NCBI GenBank assembly: GCA_000171835.1 | Contig: ABHC01000001.1 | Coordinates: 186,001-250,000, forward strand | DNA: 64,000 nucleotides | DNA from: an alpha proteobacterium BAL199 | Lineage (GTDB): Bacteria > Pseudomonadota > Alphaproteobacteria > Thalassobaculales > Thalassobaculaceae | Reading direction: 5' to 3' | Part shown: in pieces, positions 16,225 to 24,641 of the stretch | Position numbering within the stretch: the stretch's first letter is position 1 | Layout: the number at the start of each line of letters is the position of its first letter | Made by a program: the position numbers and the translations under genes | Notes under the pieces: generated by a model | Seen by the model: only the letters and a program-made list of their open reading frames with translations | Told to the model about the DNA's origin: nothing | The model's database searches: none

Positions 16225-16963
16225 ACCGGCGATCACTGACGACACATTGCTCGACGGTCGGGTCCGATTTCTGCAACCGCGCGACGGCTACCGTGTCGCG
16301 GTTGACCCGGTGCTGCTGGCAGCCTCGGTTCCGGTACGGGCGGAGCAGCGCGTTCTAGACCTTGGCTGCGGAGCTGGCGCGGTGTTTCTCTGCCTGTTGG
16401 CGCGGTTTCCGCAGCTCTCGGTGGTCGCCGTGGAGCGGGATCCGACGATGGCCGGATTGGCGCGTGACAACGTGGCGCGAAACGGTGTGGCGGAACGGGC
16501 GACGGTTGTAACCGCCGACCTGTCAGCGTTGCCGGCGTCGTGGGAAATGGCGGCATTCGATCAGGTCGTCACCAACCCGCCTTTCCTGCCGGCCAATCGG
16601 GCCGACCCGTCGCCGCAGCCCGGCCGGGCGTCGGCCGGTGTCGAGGCTACGGCGGATCTCGGTGTCTGGATCGACCGCGCCCATCGTTGCCTGAAGCCCA
16701 AGGGGCGGATCTCGGTGATTCACCGCGTCGACCGGCTCGACGATCTGCTGGCGGCGCTGGCCGGTCGGTTCGGTGGGATCGTGGTGTTTCCGCTGTGGCC
16801 AAAGGCCGGGCGGGACGCCAAGCGCCTGATCGTGACGGCCAGGAAAGGTGTGCGTTCACCGCTGCGCCTGTCCGCCGGCCTGGTGCTGCACGATGAAGCC
16901 GGCGGCTATACGAAAGAGGCCGACGCCGTGTTGCGCGGCGCCGGCCTCGATCTGGTTGGATGA
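16202..16963 (+). CDS. tRNA1(Val) (adenine-37-N6)-methyltransferase-like protein
   Basis: A 253-residue class I SAM methyltransferase of the TrmN6/YfiC kind, with a GTG start inside the preceding gene. Visible features: 'RFLQPRDGYRVAVDPVLLAA' in part (the family's N-terminal signature), the SAM motif DLGCGAG (53-59) and the amino-methyltransferase motif NPPF (125-128), which means N6-adenine chemistry. The E. coli relative methylates A37 of tRNA-Val. The overlap with DUF2007 suggests coupled translation. Confidence 0.85.
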   Translation: MSGSTSAEPAITDDTLLDGRVRFLQPRDGYRVAVDPVLLAASVPVRAEQRVLDLGCGAGAVFLCLLARFPQLSVVAVERDPTMAGLARDNVARNGVAERATVVTADLSALPASWEMAAFDQVVTNPPFLPANRADPSPQPGRASAGVEATADLGVWIDRAHRCLKPKGRISVIHRVDRLDDLLAALAGRFGGIVVFPLWPKAGRDAKRLIVTARKGVRSPLRLSAGLVLHDEAGGYTKEADAVLRGAGLDLVG

Positions 16964-16970
16964 TCTGGGA

Positions 16971-18275
16971 TCAGGAGATCAGGACGAACTTGGCTACGAA
17001 CGCCGCGCCGATGACATAGACGGCAGCCGACACCTTGCTGGCCTGCCCGGTCGCGACCTTGATGACGACATAGGAGATGAACCCGAACCCGATGCCGTTG
17101 GCGATCGAGAAAGTCAGCGGCATCGAGATCGCCGCGATGACCCCCGGAGCGGACTCCGTCATGTCTTCCCAGTCGAGTTCCGCCAGGCCGCGGGCCATCA
17201 GGCAGGCCACATAGACCAGCGCCGGGGCGGTAGCGTAGGCCGGGATCGTTCCGGCCAGCGGCGAGAAGAACAGACCGAGCAGAAACAGGACGGCGACCAC
17301 GCAGGCGGTGAGGCCGGTCCGACCGCCGGCCCGGATGCCGGCGGCGCTTTCGATGTAGCTGGTGGTGGTCGAGGTGCCGAGGCCGGAACCCACGACGGTG
17401 GCGACCGAGTCGGCCATCAGGGCCTTCTTGAGGCGCGGCAGGCGACCCTGTTCGTCCAGCAGGCCGGCCCGGTGCGCGACGCCGACCAGGGTGCCGGCGG
17501 TATCGAACAGGTCGACGAAGAAGAACGCGAAGACTACGGCGATCAGCCCGACGTTGAGCGCGCCCATGATATCCAACTGCATCAGGGTTGGCGCCAGGCT
17601 CGGCGGCACCGACATGATACCGCCCGGCGGGCTGATGCCCATGAGCACGCCGACTAGGGTGACGCCGAGGATCGACAGGATGATCGCGCCCGGTACCCGC
17701 AGATGGTCGAGGATGACCATGGCCAGGAAGCCGGCGCAGGCCAGTAGCACCGCCGCCGATGTGATGTCGCCAAGCCCGACCAGCGTCGCCGGGTGGTCGA
17801 CGACCAGTCCAGCGTTCTTCATGCCGATGATCGCCAGGAACAGCCCGATGCCGGCCGAAATCGCGATCTTCAGCGAGCGCGGGATAGCGTTGACCACCCA
17901 TTCGCGTACCGGCAGCAGCGACAGAATGACGAACAGCACACCGGACAGGAACACCGCGCCAAGGGCGACCTGCCACGTGTAGTTCATGCCCAGGACAACG
18001 CCGTAGGTGAAGTAGGCGTTCAGGCCCATGCCGGGCGCCAGCGCGATCGGGTAGTTGGCGTACAGCCCCATGATAGCGGTGCCGATCGCCGCCGCCAGGC
18101 AGGTGGCGACGAACACCGCCCCCGGGTCCATGCCCGCATCCGACAGGATCATCGGATTGACGAACATGATGTAGGCCATCGTCAGGAATGTGGTGATGCC
18201 GGCCAGTACTTCCGTGCGGACCGTCGTACCGTGCTCGGAGAGCTTGAAGGTGGATTCAAGCATGCGAACCCCCAT
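16971..18275 (-). CDS. NCS2 family purine permease (AzgA-like)
   Basis: A 434-residue membrane protein with about 12-14 hydrophobic segments. The N-terminus 'STFKLSEHGTTVRTEVLAGITTF' in part, 'NPMILSDAGMD', 'PIALAPGMGLNAYF' and 'FVDLFDTAGTLVGVAHRAG' in part match the adenine/guanine/hypoxanthine permease branch of NCS2 (AzgA/PbuG/PurP). It should import purines with protons. Met5 (18263) is an alternative start. No purine riboswitch is recognisable upstream. In related genomes the methyltransferase is often directly followed by the S49 peptidase, so this gene looks like an insertion into that pair (inference). Confidence 0.92.
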   Translation of the reverse strand: MGVRMLESTFKLSEHGTTVRTEVLAGITTFLTMAYIMFVNPMILSDAGMDPGAVFVATCLAAAIGTAIMGLYANYPIALAPGMGLNAYFTYGVVLGMNYTWQVALGAVFLSGVLFVILSLLPVREWVVNAIPRSLKIAISAGIGLFLAIIGMKNAGLVVDHPATLVGLGDITSAAVLLACAGFLAMVILDHLRVPGAIILSILGVTLVGVLMGISPPGGIMSVPPSLAPTLMQLDIMGALNVGLIAVVFAFFFVDLFDTAGTLVGVAHRAGLLDEQGRLPRLKKALMADSVATVVGSGLGTSTTTSYIESAAGIRAGGRTGLTACVVAVLFLLGLFFSPLAGTIPAYATAPALVYVACLMARGLAELDWEDMTESAPGVIAAISMPLTFSIANGIGFGFISYVVIKVATGQASKVSAAVYVIGAAFVAKFVLIS

Positions 18276-18476
18276 GAAAGGACCGGACGCCCCCCGCCCA
18301 GTCGACGCCGAGCAGTGTGCGAGCCGTAACCACCGCTGTCGAGCGACAGCCGGCGGAGACCGGAACCATTGAGGTTTGCGGCAATCGGCCCTGCGGGCGG
18401 CACGGTGGAAGTCGACCGGGAATCGGGTCGTGGCTTGCGCATTGTGGTGCAGCGCTTGGTGCCCTATTTAGCGTAG

Positions 18477-19340
18477 ATGTCCTGGTATGATCCGATCATC
18501 GACAGGGTGCGCGGCCGTCCGCCCATCGTGTCCGTCGTTCCGTTGCGCGGAGTCATCGGCAATCTCGGTCCGATGAACCGCGGCCTGACCATCGATGCGC
18601 TGGCCCCTTTGCTGGAGGCGGCCTTTCGTCCACGCTCGGTAACGGCCGTCGCCCTGGTGGTGAACTCACCGGGCGGCTCACCGGTCCAGTCCGAGCTGAT
18701 TGCCGGACGGATCCGCGATCTGGCGGCCGAATGCGACAAGCCGGTGGTCGCCTTCGTCGAAGACGTGGCGGCATCGGGCGGTTACTGGTTGGCCTGCGCC
18801 GCCGACGAGGTCCGGGTGACCGGAACCTCGATTATCGGCTCGATCGAGGTGATCAGTTCCGGCTTCGGGTTTCAGGAAGCGATCGGCAAGCTCGGTATCG
18901 AGCGGCGGGTACACACCGCCGGCTCCCGCAAGGCGCTGCTGGATCCGTTTCAGTCGGAGCGACCGGACGATGTCGCCCACCTGAAGGCGATCCAGGCCGA
19001 GATGCATGAGCGGTTCATTTCCTGGGTGCGGTCGCGTCGCGGCGATCTGCTGAAGGTGGACGACGAACCGGAGTTGCTCGAGGGCAAGTTCTGGACCGGC
19101 GCCCGCGGTGTTGCCCTGGGGCTGGCCGACGGCGAAGGCGAGCTTCGGCGGACCCTGCGCGAACGCTACGGCGCGCGGACCCGCTTCCGTGTGCTGAAGC
19201 GCAAGCAAGGCCTTGCCCGTCGGTTCGGGCTGGCTCAGTCGGAGTGGGGTAGTGCCGGCGAGTTACCGTTTGCCGGCTGGGCGGATGGCCTGATCGCGGC
19301 GGTCGAGGAGCGGGCGCTCTGGTCGCGGTTCGGCCTTTGA
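18477..19340 (+). CDS. S49 family peptidase (SppA/SohB-like)
   Basis: A 287-residue serine protease with the Ser/Lys dyad of S49 peptidases: Ser100 in VAASGGYWLA and Lys152 in GSRKALLDPF. The oxyanion motif VNSPGGSP is at about 62-69. No N-terminal signal or membrane anchor is evident, unlike E. coli SppA, so it may be cytoplasmic or peripherally bound. S49 enzymes digest signal peptides or membrane protein fragments. A small membrane-anchored gene follows 95 bp later and the two probably share the terminator at 19676. Confidence 0.88.
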   Translation: MSWYDPIIDRVRGRPPIVSVVPLRGVIGNLGPMNRGLTIDALAPLLEAAFRPRSVTAVALVVNSPGGSPVQSELIAGRIRDLAAECDKPVVAFVEDVAASGGYWLACAADEVRVTGTSIIGSIEVISSGFGFQEAIGKLGIERRVHTAGSRKALLDPFQSERPDDVAHLKAIQAEMHERFISWVRSRRGDLLKVDDEPELLEGKFWTGARGVALGLADGEGELRRTLRERYGARTRFRVLKRKQGLARRFGLAQSEWGSAGELPFAGWADGLIAAVEERALWSRFGL

Positions 19341-19435
19341 ACCACGAATGCAGTTTCTGGGTAGTGCCGGTAGTGCTGATATCGGCTCAGCCGCGGCAGG
19401 CTTGCGTTGGCGCGGGTGCGGGGTAAAACGGGACC

Positions 19436-19696
19436 ATGTTAGGATTCAGTCTCTCAAAGCTCATGGTGCTCGCCGCCATCCTTGGCGCGGTCTGGTATGG
19501 ATTCAAGCTGATCGGCCGGCTGGATGAGGCACGCAAGCGCAAGGTCGACTCAACCGGGCGCGGCGACCACGGTCGAACCGAGCATGGACGACCAGATCCG
19601 AGGCAGCCCGCGTCGCGACCGGACGGCGTCGTCGATCTCATCCAGGACGAGACCGGGGCCTATGTCACCAAAGAAAAACGGGACGATCGTATCTGA
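19436..19696 (+). CDS. Small single-pass membrane protein
   Basis: An 86-residue protein: an N-terminal hydrophobic helix (about residues 4-26, 'LMVLAAILGAVWYGFKLIG'), then a charged linker and a C-terminal motif 'VVDLIQDETGAYVTKE'. This arrangement (one helix plus a zinc-ribbon-less acidic tail) is seen in short hypothetical proteins beside S49 peptidase genes in Rhodospirillales. Its last codons form the 5' arm of a terminator. The function is unknown. Confidence 0.65.
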   Translation: MLGFSLSKLMVLAAILGAVWYGFKLIGRLDEARKRKVDSTGRGDHGRTEHGRPDPRQPASRPDGVVDLIQDETGAYVTKEKRDDRI

Positions 19697-19712
19697 TCGC
19701 CCCGTTTCCTTA
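19676..19712 (+). terminator. Rho-independent terminator
   Basis: AAACGGG-A-CGATC pairs with GATCG-C-CCCGTTT (19676-19688 with 19695-19707) around a 6-base loop, followed by CCTTATTCTT. It overlaps the 3' end of the small membrane protein gene and ends the S49 operon. It also separates it from the convergent helicase gene. Confidence 0.8.
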
Positions 19713-19735
19713 TTCTTGACTATCGTCGGTCGGCT

Positions 19736-21076
19736 TTAGGCGGACGGACGAGCCTCGGCCGAACGCCTCGGGCGCCGGTTGCTGTCATTGCTCGACGACT
19801 TGCCCTGCGGCCGGCCGCGACGTTGCGCGTCCTGCTGCGGGCGACCGCCACCGCCGCCGTTGTTGTTGCGGCGGGCACGCTGCGAAGCGGCTACCGGCGG
19901 CCGGCGGCCGGAGCGGTACTGCGCTTCGATTGCGGTGTCGTGGAAGCTGTGGGTCGAGTCGACGTCGATGGTGCGCCGGATCTCCGACTCGATCGCCATG
20001 AAGTTACCGATCTCCTCGTTCTCGCAGAACGAGACCGCAATCCCGCCAGCGCCGGCGCGCGCGGTGCGGCCGATGCGGTGGATGTAGGTTTCCGGCACGT
20101 CCGGCAGGTCGAGGTTGATGACGTGGCTGATCTCGTGCACGTCGATGCCGCGCGCCGCGATGTCGGTCGCCACCAGGATCGGCAGGCGCCCGCGCTTGAA
20201 GGCGTCCAGCGCAGTCTGGCGGGCACCCTGGCTCTTGTTGCCATGCAGGCCCTCGGCCGTCAGGCCGTCGCGCCGCAGTGAATCGACCACGCGGTCGACA
20301 CCGTGCTTGGTACGGACGAACACGATGGCCCGGCTGACGTCGGGTGCGCCCAGCAAGCGGGCCAGCAGGGTCCGCTTGTTGGCGCGTGCGACGAACATCA
20401 CGCTCTGCTGGATGCGTTCGATCGGAGTCGAGGTCGGCGTGATCTGGACCCGTTCCGGATTGCGCAGCAGGCTCTCGGTCAACTCGATGATCGACTGCGG
20501 CATGGTCGCCGAGAACAAGGCAGTCTGCCGGTTTGCCGGCACCAGGGCAGCGATCCGCTTGACGTCGCGCACGAAGCCGAGGTCGAGCATGCGATCGGCC
20601 TCGTCGAGCACGAAGTACTCAACCTTGTCGAGGAACACGGCGCGCTGATTGATCAGGTCGAGCAGGCGACCCGGGGTCGCGATCATCACTTCGACGCCGC
20701 GCTGCAGGGCGACCGCCTGGGGCCGCGCCGAAACGCCGCCATGGACCAGGGCGTGGCGCAGGCCGATCGAACGGCCGAAGGTCTCGACGACCCCGGCAAT
20801 CTGAACGGCCAGTTCGCGGGTCGGTGTCAGGATCAGCGCACGCGGCGCCTTGGGGATGCGCTTTTCGCCGGCCGCAGCCAAGCGGTGCAGCATCGGCAGG
20901 GTGAATGCCGCGGTCTTTCCGGTCCCGGTTTGAGCCAGGCCGATCAGATCACGACCGGCCAACAGCGGTGGAATCGCTGCGACCTGAATCGGGGTGGGGG
21001 TCGTATAGCCGCACGTGGCGGCGGTCCGCAGAAGCGACTCGGCGAGGCCGAGCGAGCGGAAATCTTGAACAGTCAT
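19736..21076 (-). CDS. rhlE: DEAD-box ATP-dependent RNA helicase (RhlE-like)
   Basis: A 446-residue helicase with all core motifs: Q motif (PTPIQVAAIPPLL), Walker A AQTGTGKT (about 46-53), PTRELAVQI, the DEAD box in VLDEADRMLDLGF, SAT (FSATMP) and the C-terminal HRIGRTARAG. The tail is Arg/Gly/Asn-rich, as in cold-shock helicases that bind RNA or ribosomes. It is the third gene in line after cspA and infA, all on the minus strand, which fits unwinding of RNA structure in the cold. Met at 21076 fits the family start better than the one at 21088. Confidence 0.9.
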   Translation of the reverse strand: MTVQDFRSLGLAESLLRTAATCGYTTPTPIQVAAIPPLLAGRDLIGLAQTGTGKTAAFTLPMLHRLAAAGEKRIPKAPRALILTPTRELAVQIAGVVETFGRSIGLRHALVHGGVSARPQAVALQRGVEVMIATPGRLLDLINQRAVFLDKVEYFVLDEADRMLDLGFVRDVKRIAALVPANRQTALFSATMPQSIIELTESLLRNPERVQITPTSTPIERIQQSVMFVARANKRTLLARLLGAPDVSRAIVFVRTKHGVDRVVDSLRRDGLTAEGLHGNKSQGARQTALDAFKRGRLPILVATDIAARGIDVHEISHVINLDLPDVPETYIHRIGRTARAGAGGIAVSFCENEEIGNFMAIESEIRRTIDVDSTHSFHDTAIEAQYRSGRRPPVAASQRARRNNNGGGGGRPQQDAQRRGRPQGKSSSNDSNRRPRRSAEARPSA

Positions 21077-21116
21077 ACAAGTCCTCAAATGCGCCCGCGG
21101 CGCCGGACGGATCCCG

Positions 21117-21395
21117 TCAACGGCGCTTTCGCGGGGGAGGACGCCGCACGCCTGGCCCGGGGGCTCCGGCGCGTTCGTCCTTGTGTCGGAAGTTGATGCG
21201 CCCCTTTGTAAGGTCGTAGGGCGTCATCTCGACGGTCACACGGTCTCCCGCCAGAATACGGATCCGGAACTTCTTCATCCGGCCGGCGGTGTAGGCAATG
21301 ATATCGTGACCGTTATCGAGCTCTATCCGGTAGAGCCCATCCGGTAGGACGTCTTTCACGACGCCCTCGAATTCAATTAGATCGTCTTTGGCCAT
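21117..21395 (-). CDS. infA: Translation initiation factor IF-1 (paralogue)
   Basis: A 92-residue S1-fold protein: '[20 protein letters not shown]' and '[20 protein letters not shown]' in part followed by '[18 protein letters not shown]' are standard IF-1. The canonical length is about 72; here a 20-residue basic, Pro/Arg-rich tail is added. Many alphaproteobacteria carry two infA copies, one of them beside a cold-shock gene, as here. It should bind the 30S A site and, with the linked CspA and helicase, support initiation at low temperature (inference). Confidence 0.93.
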   Translation of the reverse strand: MAKDDLIEFEGVVKDVLPDGLYRIELDNGHDIIAYTAGRMKKFRIRILAGDRVTVEMTPYDLTKGRINFRHKDERAGAPGPGVRRPPPRKRR

Positions 21396-21424
21396 GCTCG
21401 CTCCTCAGCGGTTGGCGGAGGGAC

Positions 21425-21447
21425 GCGCCCGGCCTGCGGCCGGGCGC
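21425..21447 (-). terminator. Strong GC hairpin between cspA and infA
   Basis: GCGCCCGGCC and GGCCGGGCGC form a perfect 10-bp stem with a 3-base loop, 20 bases after the cspA stop. No T-tract follows on the minus strand, so it is more likely a partial terminator or a 3'-end stabiliser that lets cspA mRNA accumulate above infA. Confidence 0.5.
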
Positions 21448-21466
21448 GAGTTCGAGCGGTGCCCAG

Positions 21467-21673
21467 TCAGAGGGGACGCAGATCGGTAGCGGCATACTTG
21501 CCGTTGCGACCGCGCTCGACATCGAACGAAACCTTCTGACCCTCGTTGAGGGACGCGATTCCGGCGCGTTCAACAGCCGAGATGTGGACGAAGACGTCCG
21601 CGGAGCCATCCTCGGGCTCAATGAAACCATAACCTTTGGTCGCGTTGAACCACTTAACAGTACCGGTAGCCAT
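21467..21673 (-). CDS. cspA: Cold-shock protein (CspA family)
   Basis: A 68-residue cold-shock domain with RNP1 (KGYGFIEP, residues 13-20) and RNP2 (VFVHIS, 27-32), the nucleic-acid binding motifs. It would act as an RNA chaperone. The start at 21673 follows GGGAGA with 7 bases between. The upstream leader contains an inverted repeat that covers this ribosome binding site. First gene of a cspA-infA-rhlE run. Alphaproteobacteria carry several CSP paralogues, so the exact one is not defined. Confidence 0.95.
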   Translation of the reverse strand: MATGTVKWFNATKGYGFIEPEDGSADVFVHISAVERAGIASLNEGQKVSFDVERGRNGKYAATDLRPL

Positions 21674-21680
21674 TGGGGTA

Positions 21681-21747
21681 TCTCCCAAACGTGGAACATC
21701 CCGCCGCATCTTTGCAGCGAGGGGTAATCAAACTGCAGTTTGGGAGA
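21681..21747 (-). promoter_or_regulatory. cspA leader: candidate RNA switch hiding the ribosome binding site
   Basis: In the transcript, UCUCCCAAAC (21747-21738) is perfectly complementary to GUUUGGGAGA (21690-21681), whose GGGAGA is the ribosome binding site 7 bases before the AUG. The 5' arm also lies inside a 14-base palindrome CAAACTGCAGTTTG (21742-21729) that can form its own small hairpin. The two structures exclude each other, so one state hides and the other frees the site. E. coli cspA mRNA is a known thermosensor; this one is inferred only. Confidence 0.5.
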
Positions 21748-21805
21748 AAACCAACTTCGCGGTCGTGCCGTGACTCGGAGACACCCAAGCGCGTTCGATT
21801 GCGCC

Positions 21806-21834
21806 TATATGATGCACATCGCCCGGTTGCGCAA
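21806..21834 (-). promoter_or_regulatory. Candidate sigma-70-type promoter of cspA
   Basis: On the minus strand TTGCGC (21834-21829) and CATATA (21811-21806) are separated by 17 bases. Transcription would begin near 21799, giving a leader of about 125 bases that includes the predicted RNA switch. Confidence 0.4.
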
Positions 21835-21902
21835 GATAATATCGTACTGGGATGGCGCCCGCCGGACCCTCATAGAGTGATCCATCTGGCGTGCCCAACC
21901 CG

Positions 21903-23111
21903 TCACCGAGTTCGTTCATCGAACTTCCATATGGGGCGGCGTACCCGCGACAGCAACAACAAAATGCCGCCGGCGATCAAACCCCAGAACGCGGCGCCGA
22001 TTCCGAAGAACGACAGACCCGAGGCCGTGGTCACGAAGGTGAGGACGGCTGGCAGCCGATCTTCCTCGCGAACGAACGCGCCGGCCGCCGCGGCACCCAG
22101 GCTGCCGAACAGCGCCAGGCCGGCGACCGCCTGTATCAGCAGCGGCGGCGAGGCGGTGACGAACGCCGCAGCGACCCCGGCGAACAGGCCGATCACCACA
22201 TAGGCGGCGCCAGCGATTGTCGATGCGATCCACCGGCGCGACGGATCGGGGTGGGCGTCCGGGCCGGCGCACAAGGCGGCGGTGATCGCGGCAAGGTTGA
22301 CCGCGTGCCCGCCGAACGGGGCGCCGGCGGCGCTGGCCAACCCGGTCGCCACGAAGATCGGCCGGACCGGCGGTTGGTAGCCGTTGGCGTTCATGACCGC
22401 GAGGCCCGGCAGGTTCTGCGCCGCCATGGTGACGATGAACAGCGGCAGCGCGATGCCGATGGCGGCGTCGACCGAGAAAATCGGGGTCACCAGGACCGGC
22501 GTCGGCCATGAACCTTTCAGGATGCCTTCGGGAATTTCGGTCGCGAACGCGATGACCCCGACCGTGACCAGGACCGCGATCGGTACCGCATACGACCGCG
22601 CGTACCGCCAGGAGATTGCCCAGGCCAGCACGATCGGCAGCGCCAGTTCCGGCATTGCGCCGACCGCGCGCATCGGGGCGAGGCACAGATCGAGCAGTAC
22701 ACCGGCCAGCATGGCGCTCGACAGCGCCGGCGGGATCGACGATACGGCACGGGCGAACGGCTTCCACAGCCCGGCGGCGACCACGAGGATGGCGCTGATC
22801 AGGAACGCCCCGACCGCCTCCGGAAACCCGCCGTCCGGCATGCCGGTGGCGATCAGCAGGACCGCGCCGGGCGTCGACCACGCGATGCTGATCGGCATCC
22901 GCATCCGCACGCTCAGCCAGATCGCGACCAGCCCCTGGGCGATGCACAGGGCCAGCAGTCCGGATGCCGCCTCGGCCGGCGAGGCGCCTGCCGACGCCAG
23001 CCCCTGGAGAACGATGGTGAACGCACTGGCGAAGCCCACGGTCGCGGTCAGCAGGCCGACTGACAGTAGTTGCAGTGCGGATCCCGGCGGCTCGGTCGTC
23101 TGGTCGGTCAT
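21903..23111 (-). CDS. BenE family benzoate/proton symporter-like permease
   Basis: A 402-residue protein with about 12 hydrophobic segments and the BenE features: 'GFASAFTIVLQGLASAGASP' near 26-45, 'ISIAWSTPGAVLL' near 75, 'MAAQNLPGLAVMNANGYQPP' near 230 and 'GAPFGGHAVNLAAITAA' near 265. BenE imports benzoate with protons. No benzoate degradation genes are seen in the window. It is divergent from a GntR regulator with an operator palindrome between them, so it may be controlled by that regulator. Confidence 0.88.
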   Translation of the reverse strand: MTDQTTEPPGSALQLLSVGLLTATVGFASAFTIVLQGLASAGASPAEAASGLLALCIAQGLVAIWLSVRMRMPISIAWSTPGAVLLIATGMPDGGFPEAVGAFLISAILVVAAGLWKPFARAVSSIPPALSSAMLAGVLLDLCLAPMRAVGAMPELALPIVLAWAISWRYARSYAVPIAVLVTVGVIAFATEIPEGILKGSWPTPVLVTPIFSVDAAIGIALPLFIVTMAAQNLPGLAVMNANGYQPPVRPIFVATGLASAAGAPFGGHAVNLAAITAALCAGPDAHPDPSRRWIASTIAGAAYVVIGLFAGVAAAFVTASPPLLIQAVAGLALFGSLGAAAAGAFVREEDRLPAVLTFVTTASGLSFFGIGAAFWGLIAGGILLLLSRVRRPIWKFDERTR

Positions 23112-23184
23112 GGATGCTCCGCGCGTGGTGCCCGGAACGATGCAGGTGCGACCGGGCTGTTGTCGGAAACGAGTTTAGCGTAGA

Positions 23185-23215
23185 ATTGGATCCAATCAAC
23201 ATTCGGTTATTGGAT
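23185..23215. promoter_or_regulatory. Candidate GntR operator, full palindrome plus half site
   Basis: ATTGGATCCAAT (23185-23196) is a perfect 12-bp palindrome; ATTGGAT occurs again as a half site at 23209-23215, directly before the GntR start codon. FCD-type GntR regulators commonly bind short palindromes of this size. It lies between the divergent benE-like and GntR genes. Confidence 0.5.
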
Positions 23216-23216
23216 T

Positions 23217-23921
23217 GTGAATGCGAGAACTGTGGTGACATCCAGCCTGGAAGCCCTGACGGTCGACGGTGCGCCGCGCCACCGCACCGCGACCGAGTTC
23301 GTCGAGGCAACGCTGAAGGCGGCGATCCTGGACGGCCGGCTGGCCGGCGGGCTGCCGCTGCGCCAGGAGGAGGTGGCGGCGGTGTTTGGGGTCAGCCGGA
23401 TGCCGGTGCGCGAGGCGATGCGCCGGCTGGAGGCCCAGGCCCTGCTCGACTTCGTGCCGCACAAGGGGGCGGTGGTCACCGAGATCTCGGCCGAGGACGC
23501 CGCCGACAACTATGCGATCCGCCGGGCGTTGGAGCCGGCGGCGCTGACTCTGTCGATCCCCAACCTGACCGCCGACGACTTCGCGCGGGCGGCGGACCTG
23601 ATCGCGGAGATGGATGCCGAGACCGACGAAAGCCGGGTCGGCGAGCTGAATCGGCGCTTCCACATGGCGCTGTACGCCCGCGCCGGCCGCGCCAAGCTGC
23701 TGGCGCTGGCCGAGCAGCAGTTGGCGGTCGCCGACCGCTACCTGCGCTTCCACCTCGCCGCCAAGGGCCGCGAGCACCTGTCCCAGGATGAGCATCGCGC
23801 CCTGCTGGCCGCCGCCGAGCGTCGCGACACGGACGCCGCGGTGGCGGTGCTGTTGGGGCACGTTGATACCGCAGCGGCCACGATCGCCGCCTTCTTCCGG
23901 GAACGGGGCGGTAGCCGGTAG
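23217..23921 (+). CDS. GntR family regulator, FCD (FadR) subfamily
   Basis: A 234-residue regulator with a GTG start. The winged helix is at about 20-90 ('LRQEEVAAVFGVSRMPVREA' in part), and the FCD ligand domain follows with its metal-binding pattern, Asp in 'ELNRRFHMALY' and His in 'DEHRALLAAAERRD'. FCD regulators sense organic acids. A perfect palindrome upstream suggests autoregulation and control of the divergent BenE-like permease. Control of the convergent RraA/kinase operon is possible but not shown by sequence. Confidence 0.9.
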   Translation: MNARTVVTSSLEALTVDGAPRHRTATEFVEATLKAAILDGRLAGGLPLRQEEVAAVFGVSRMPVREAMRRLEAQALLDFVPHKGAVVTEISAEDAADNYAIRRALEPAALTLSIPNLTADDFARAADLIAEMDAETDESRVGELNRRFHMALYARAGRAKLLALAEQQLAVADRYLRFHLAAKGREHLSQDEHRALLAAAERRDTDAAVAVLLGHVDTAAATIAAFFRERGGSR

Positions 23922-23942
23922 CGAGCGAAGGGCCGATTGCCG

Positions 23943-24641
23943 CTATCCCCGCCCGTCCAGGAACGCCGCCATGTGGAACGCCTGCTGGTCGTCGCTCCAT
24001 GCCCAGTCCGGCCCGACCGGGCAGGCGTGGCGGGCTCCGCAGCCGTGCTGGCGGCAGGCGGTGCCGGTTGGGGCGCGGACATGGCTGGCGCAGGCGGCAA
24101 CGCCGTAACGGCTGCCGTCGAAGGCGCCGACTGGGCAGGCGGTCAGGCACGGTTTGGCGGCGCAGGTCGCGCACGGCGACGGCGCCTCGGCGCGGGGCGG
24201 AACCTCGTGACGCTCAGGGAACACCAAGGCGGCGCGCAGGGCGAGCCACAGGCCGTACTGCGGGTGGATCAGCAGGCCGAGCGGGCTCGGGTGCACCGCT
24301 TCGGCGCGCATCGCCCAGCGCTGGAACGGTTGATACGGCGGGCCGTCGTTCGGCAGAACCAGGACGGCGCCGGCTGCCACTGCGATCGGCGCCAGCACCG
24401 CGCGGGTCCAGCGGTCGAGCGGGTCGGGGCCGGGGAAGCCGCCGCGCTCGGCGCTGAACCGCTCCCAAAGTTTCGGCCCAGCGTGGCCGATCACCACCAC
24501 GGTGCCGACCGGCGGCGCGAGGCCGGCGGCGTCGGGGTCGTTCGGTTCGGGCTGGAAGCCGCCGTTGAGTCGGAAGCCGAGGGCCTCGACCGGGGCTGCA
24601 AGCTCGGCCCACCACTCCCCGCGGCCGGCGCCCACGGTCAC
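23943..24641 (-). CDS. Ferredoxin-like 4Fe-4S protein
   Basis: A 232-residue cytoplasmic protein with a Cys-rich C-terminal part: Cys157, 160, 165 and 169 in PCATCAAKPCLTACPVGAF form a 4Fe-4S ferredoxin motif, and Cys184, 196, 201 and 207 could hold a second cluster, although the spacing is unusual. The first 150 residues resemble the base of QueG-like proteins without their cobalamin site. Such 'ferredoxin' proteins are widespread in alphaproteobacteria and uncharacterised. It overlaps the glycerate kinase gene by 4 bases (ATGA). Confidence 0.65.
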   Translation of the reverse strand: MTVGAGRGEWWAELAAPVEALGFRLNGGFQPEPNDPDAAGLAPPVGTVVVIGHAGPKLWERFSAERGGFPGPDPLDRWTRAVLAPIAVAAGAVLVLPNDGPPYQPFQRWAMRAEAVHPSPLGLLIHPQYGLWLALRAALVFPERHEVPPRAEAPSPCATCAAKPCLTACPVGAFDGSRYGVAACASHVRAPTGTACRQHGCGARHACPVGPDWAWSDDQQAFHMAAFLDGRG

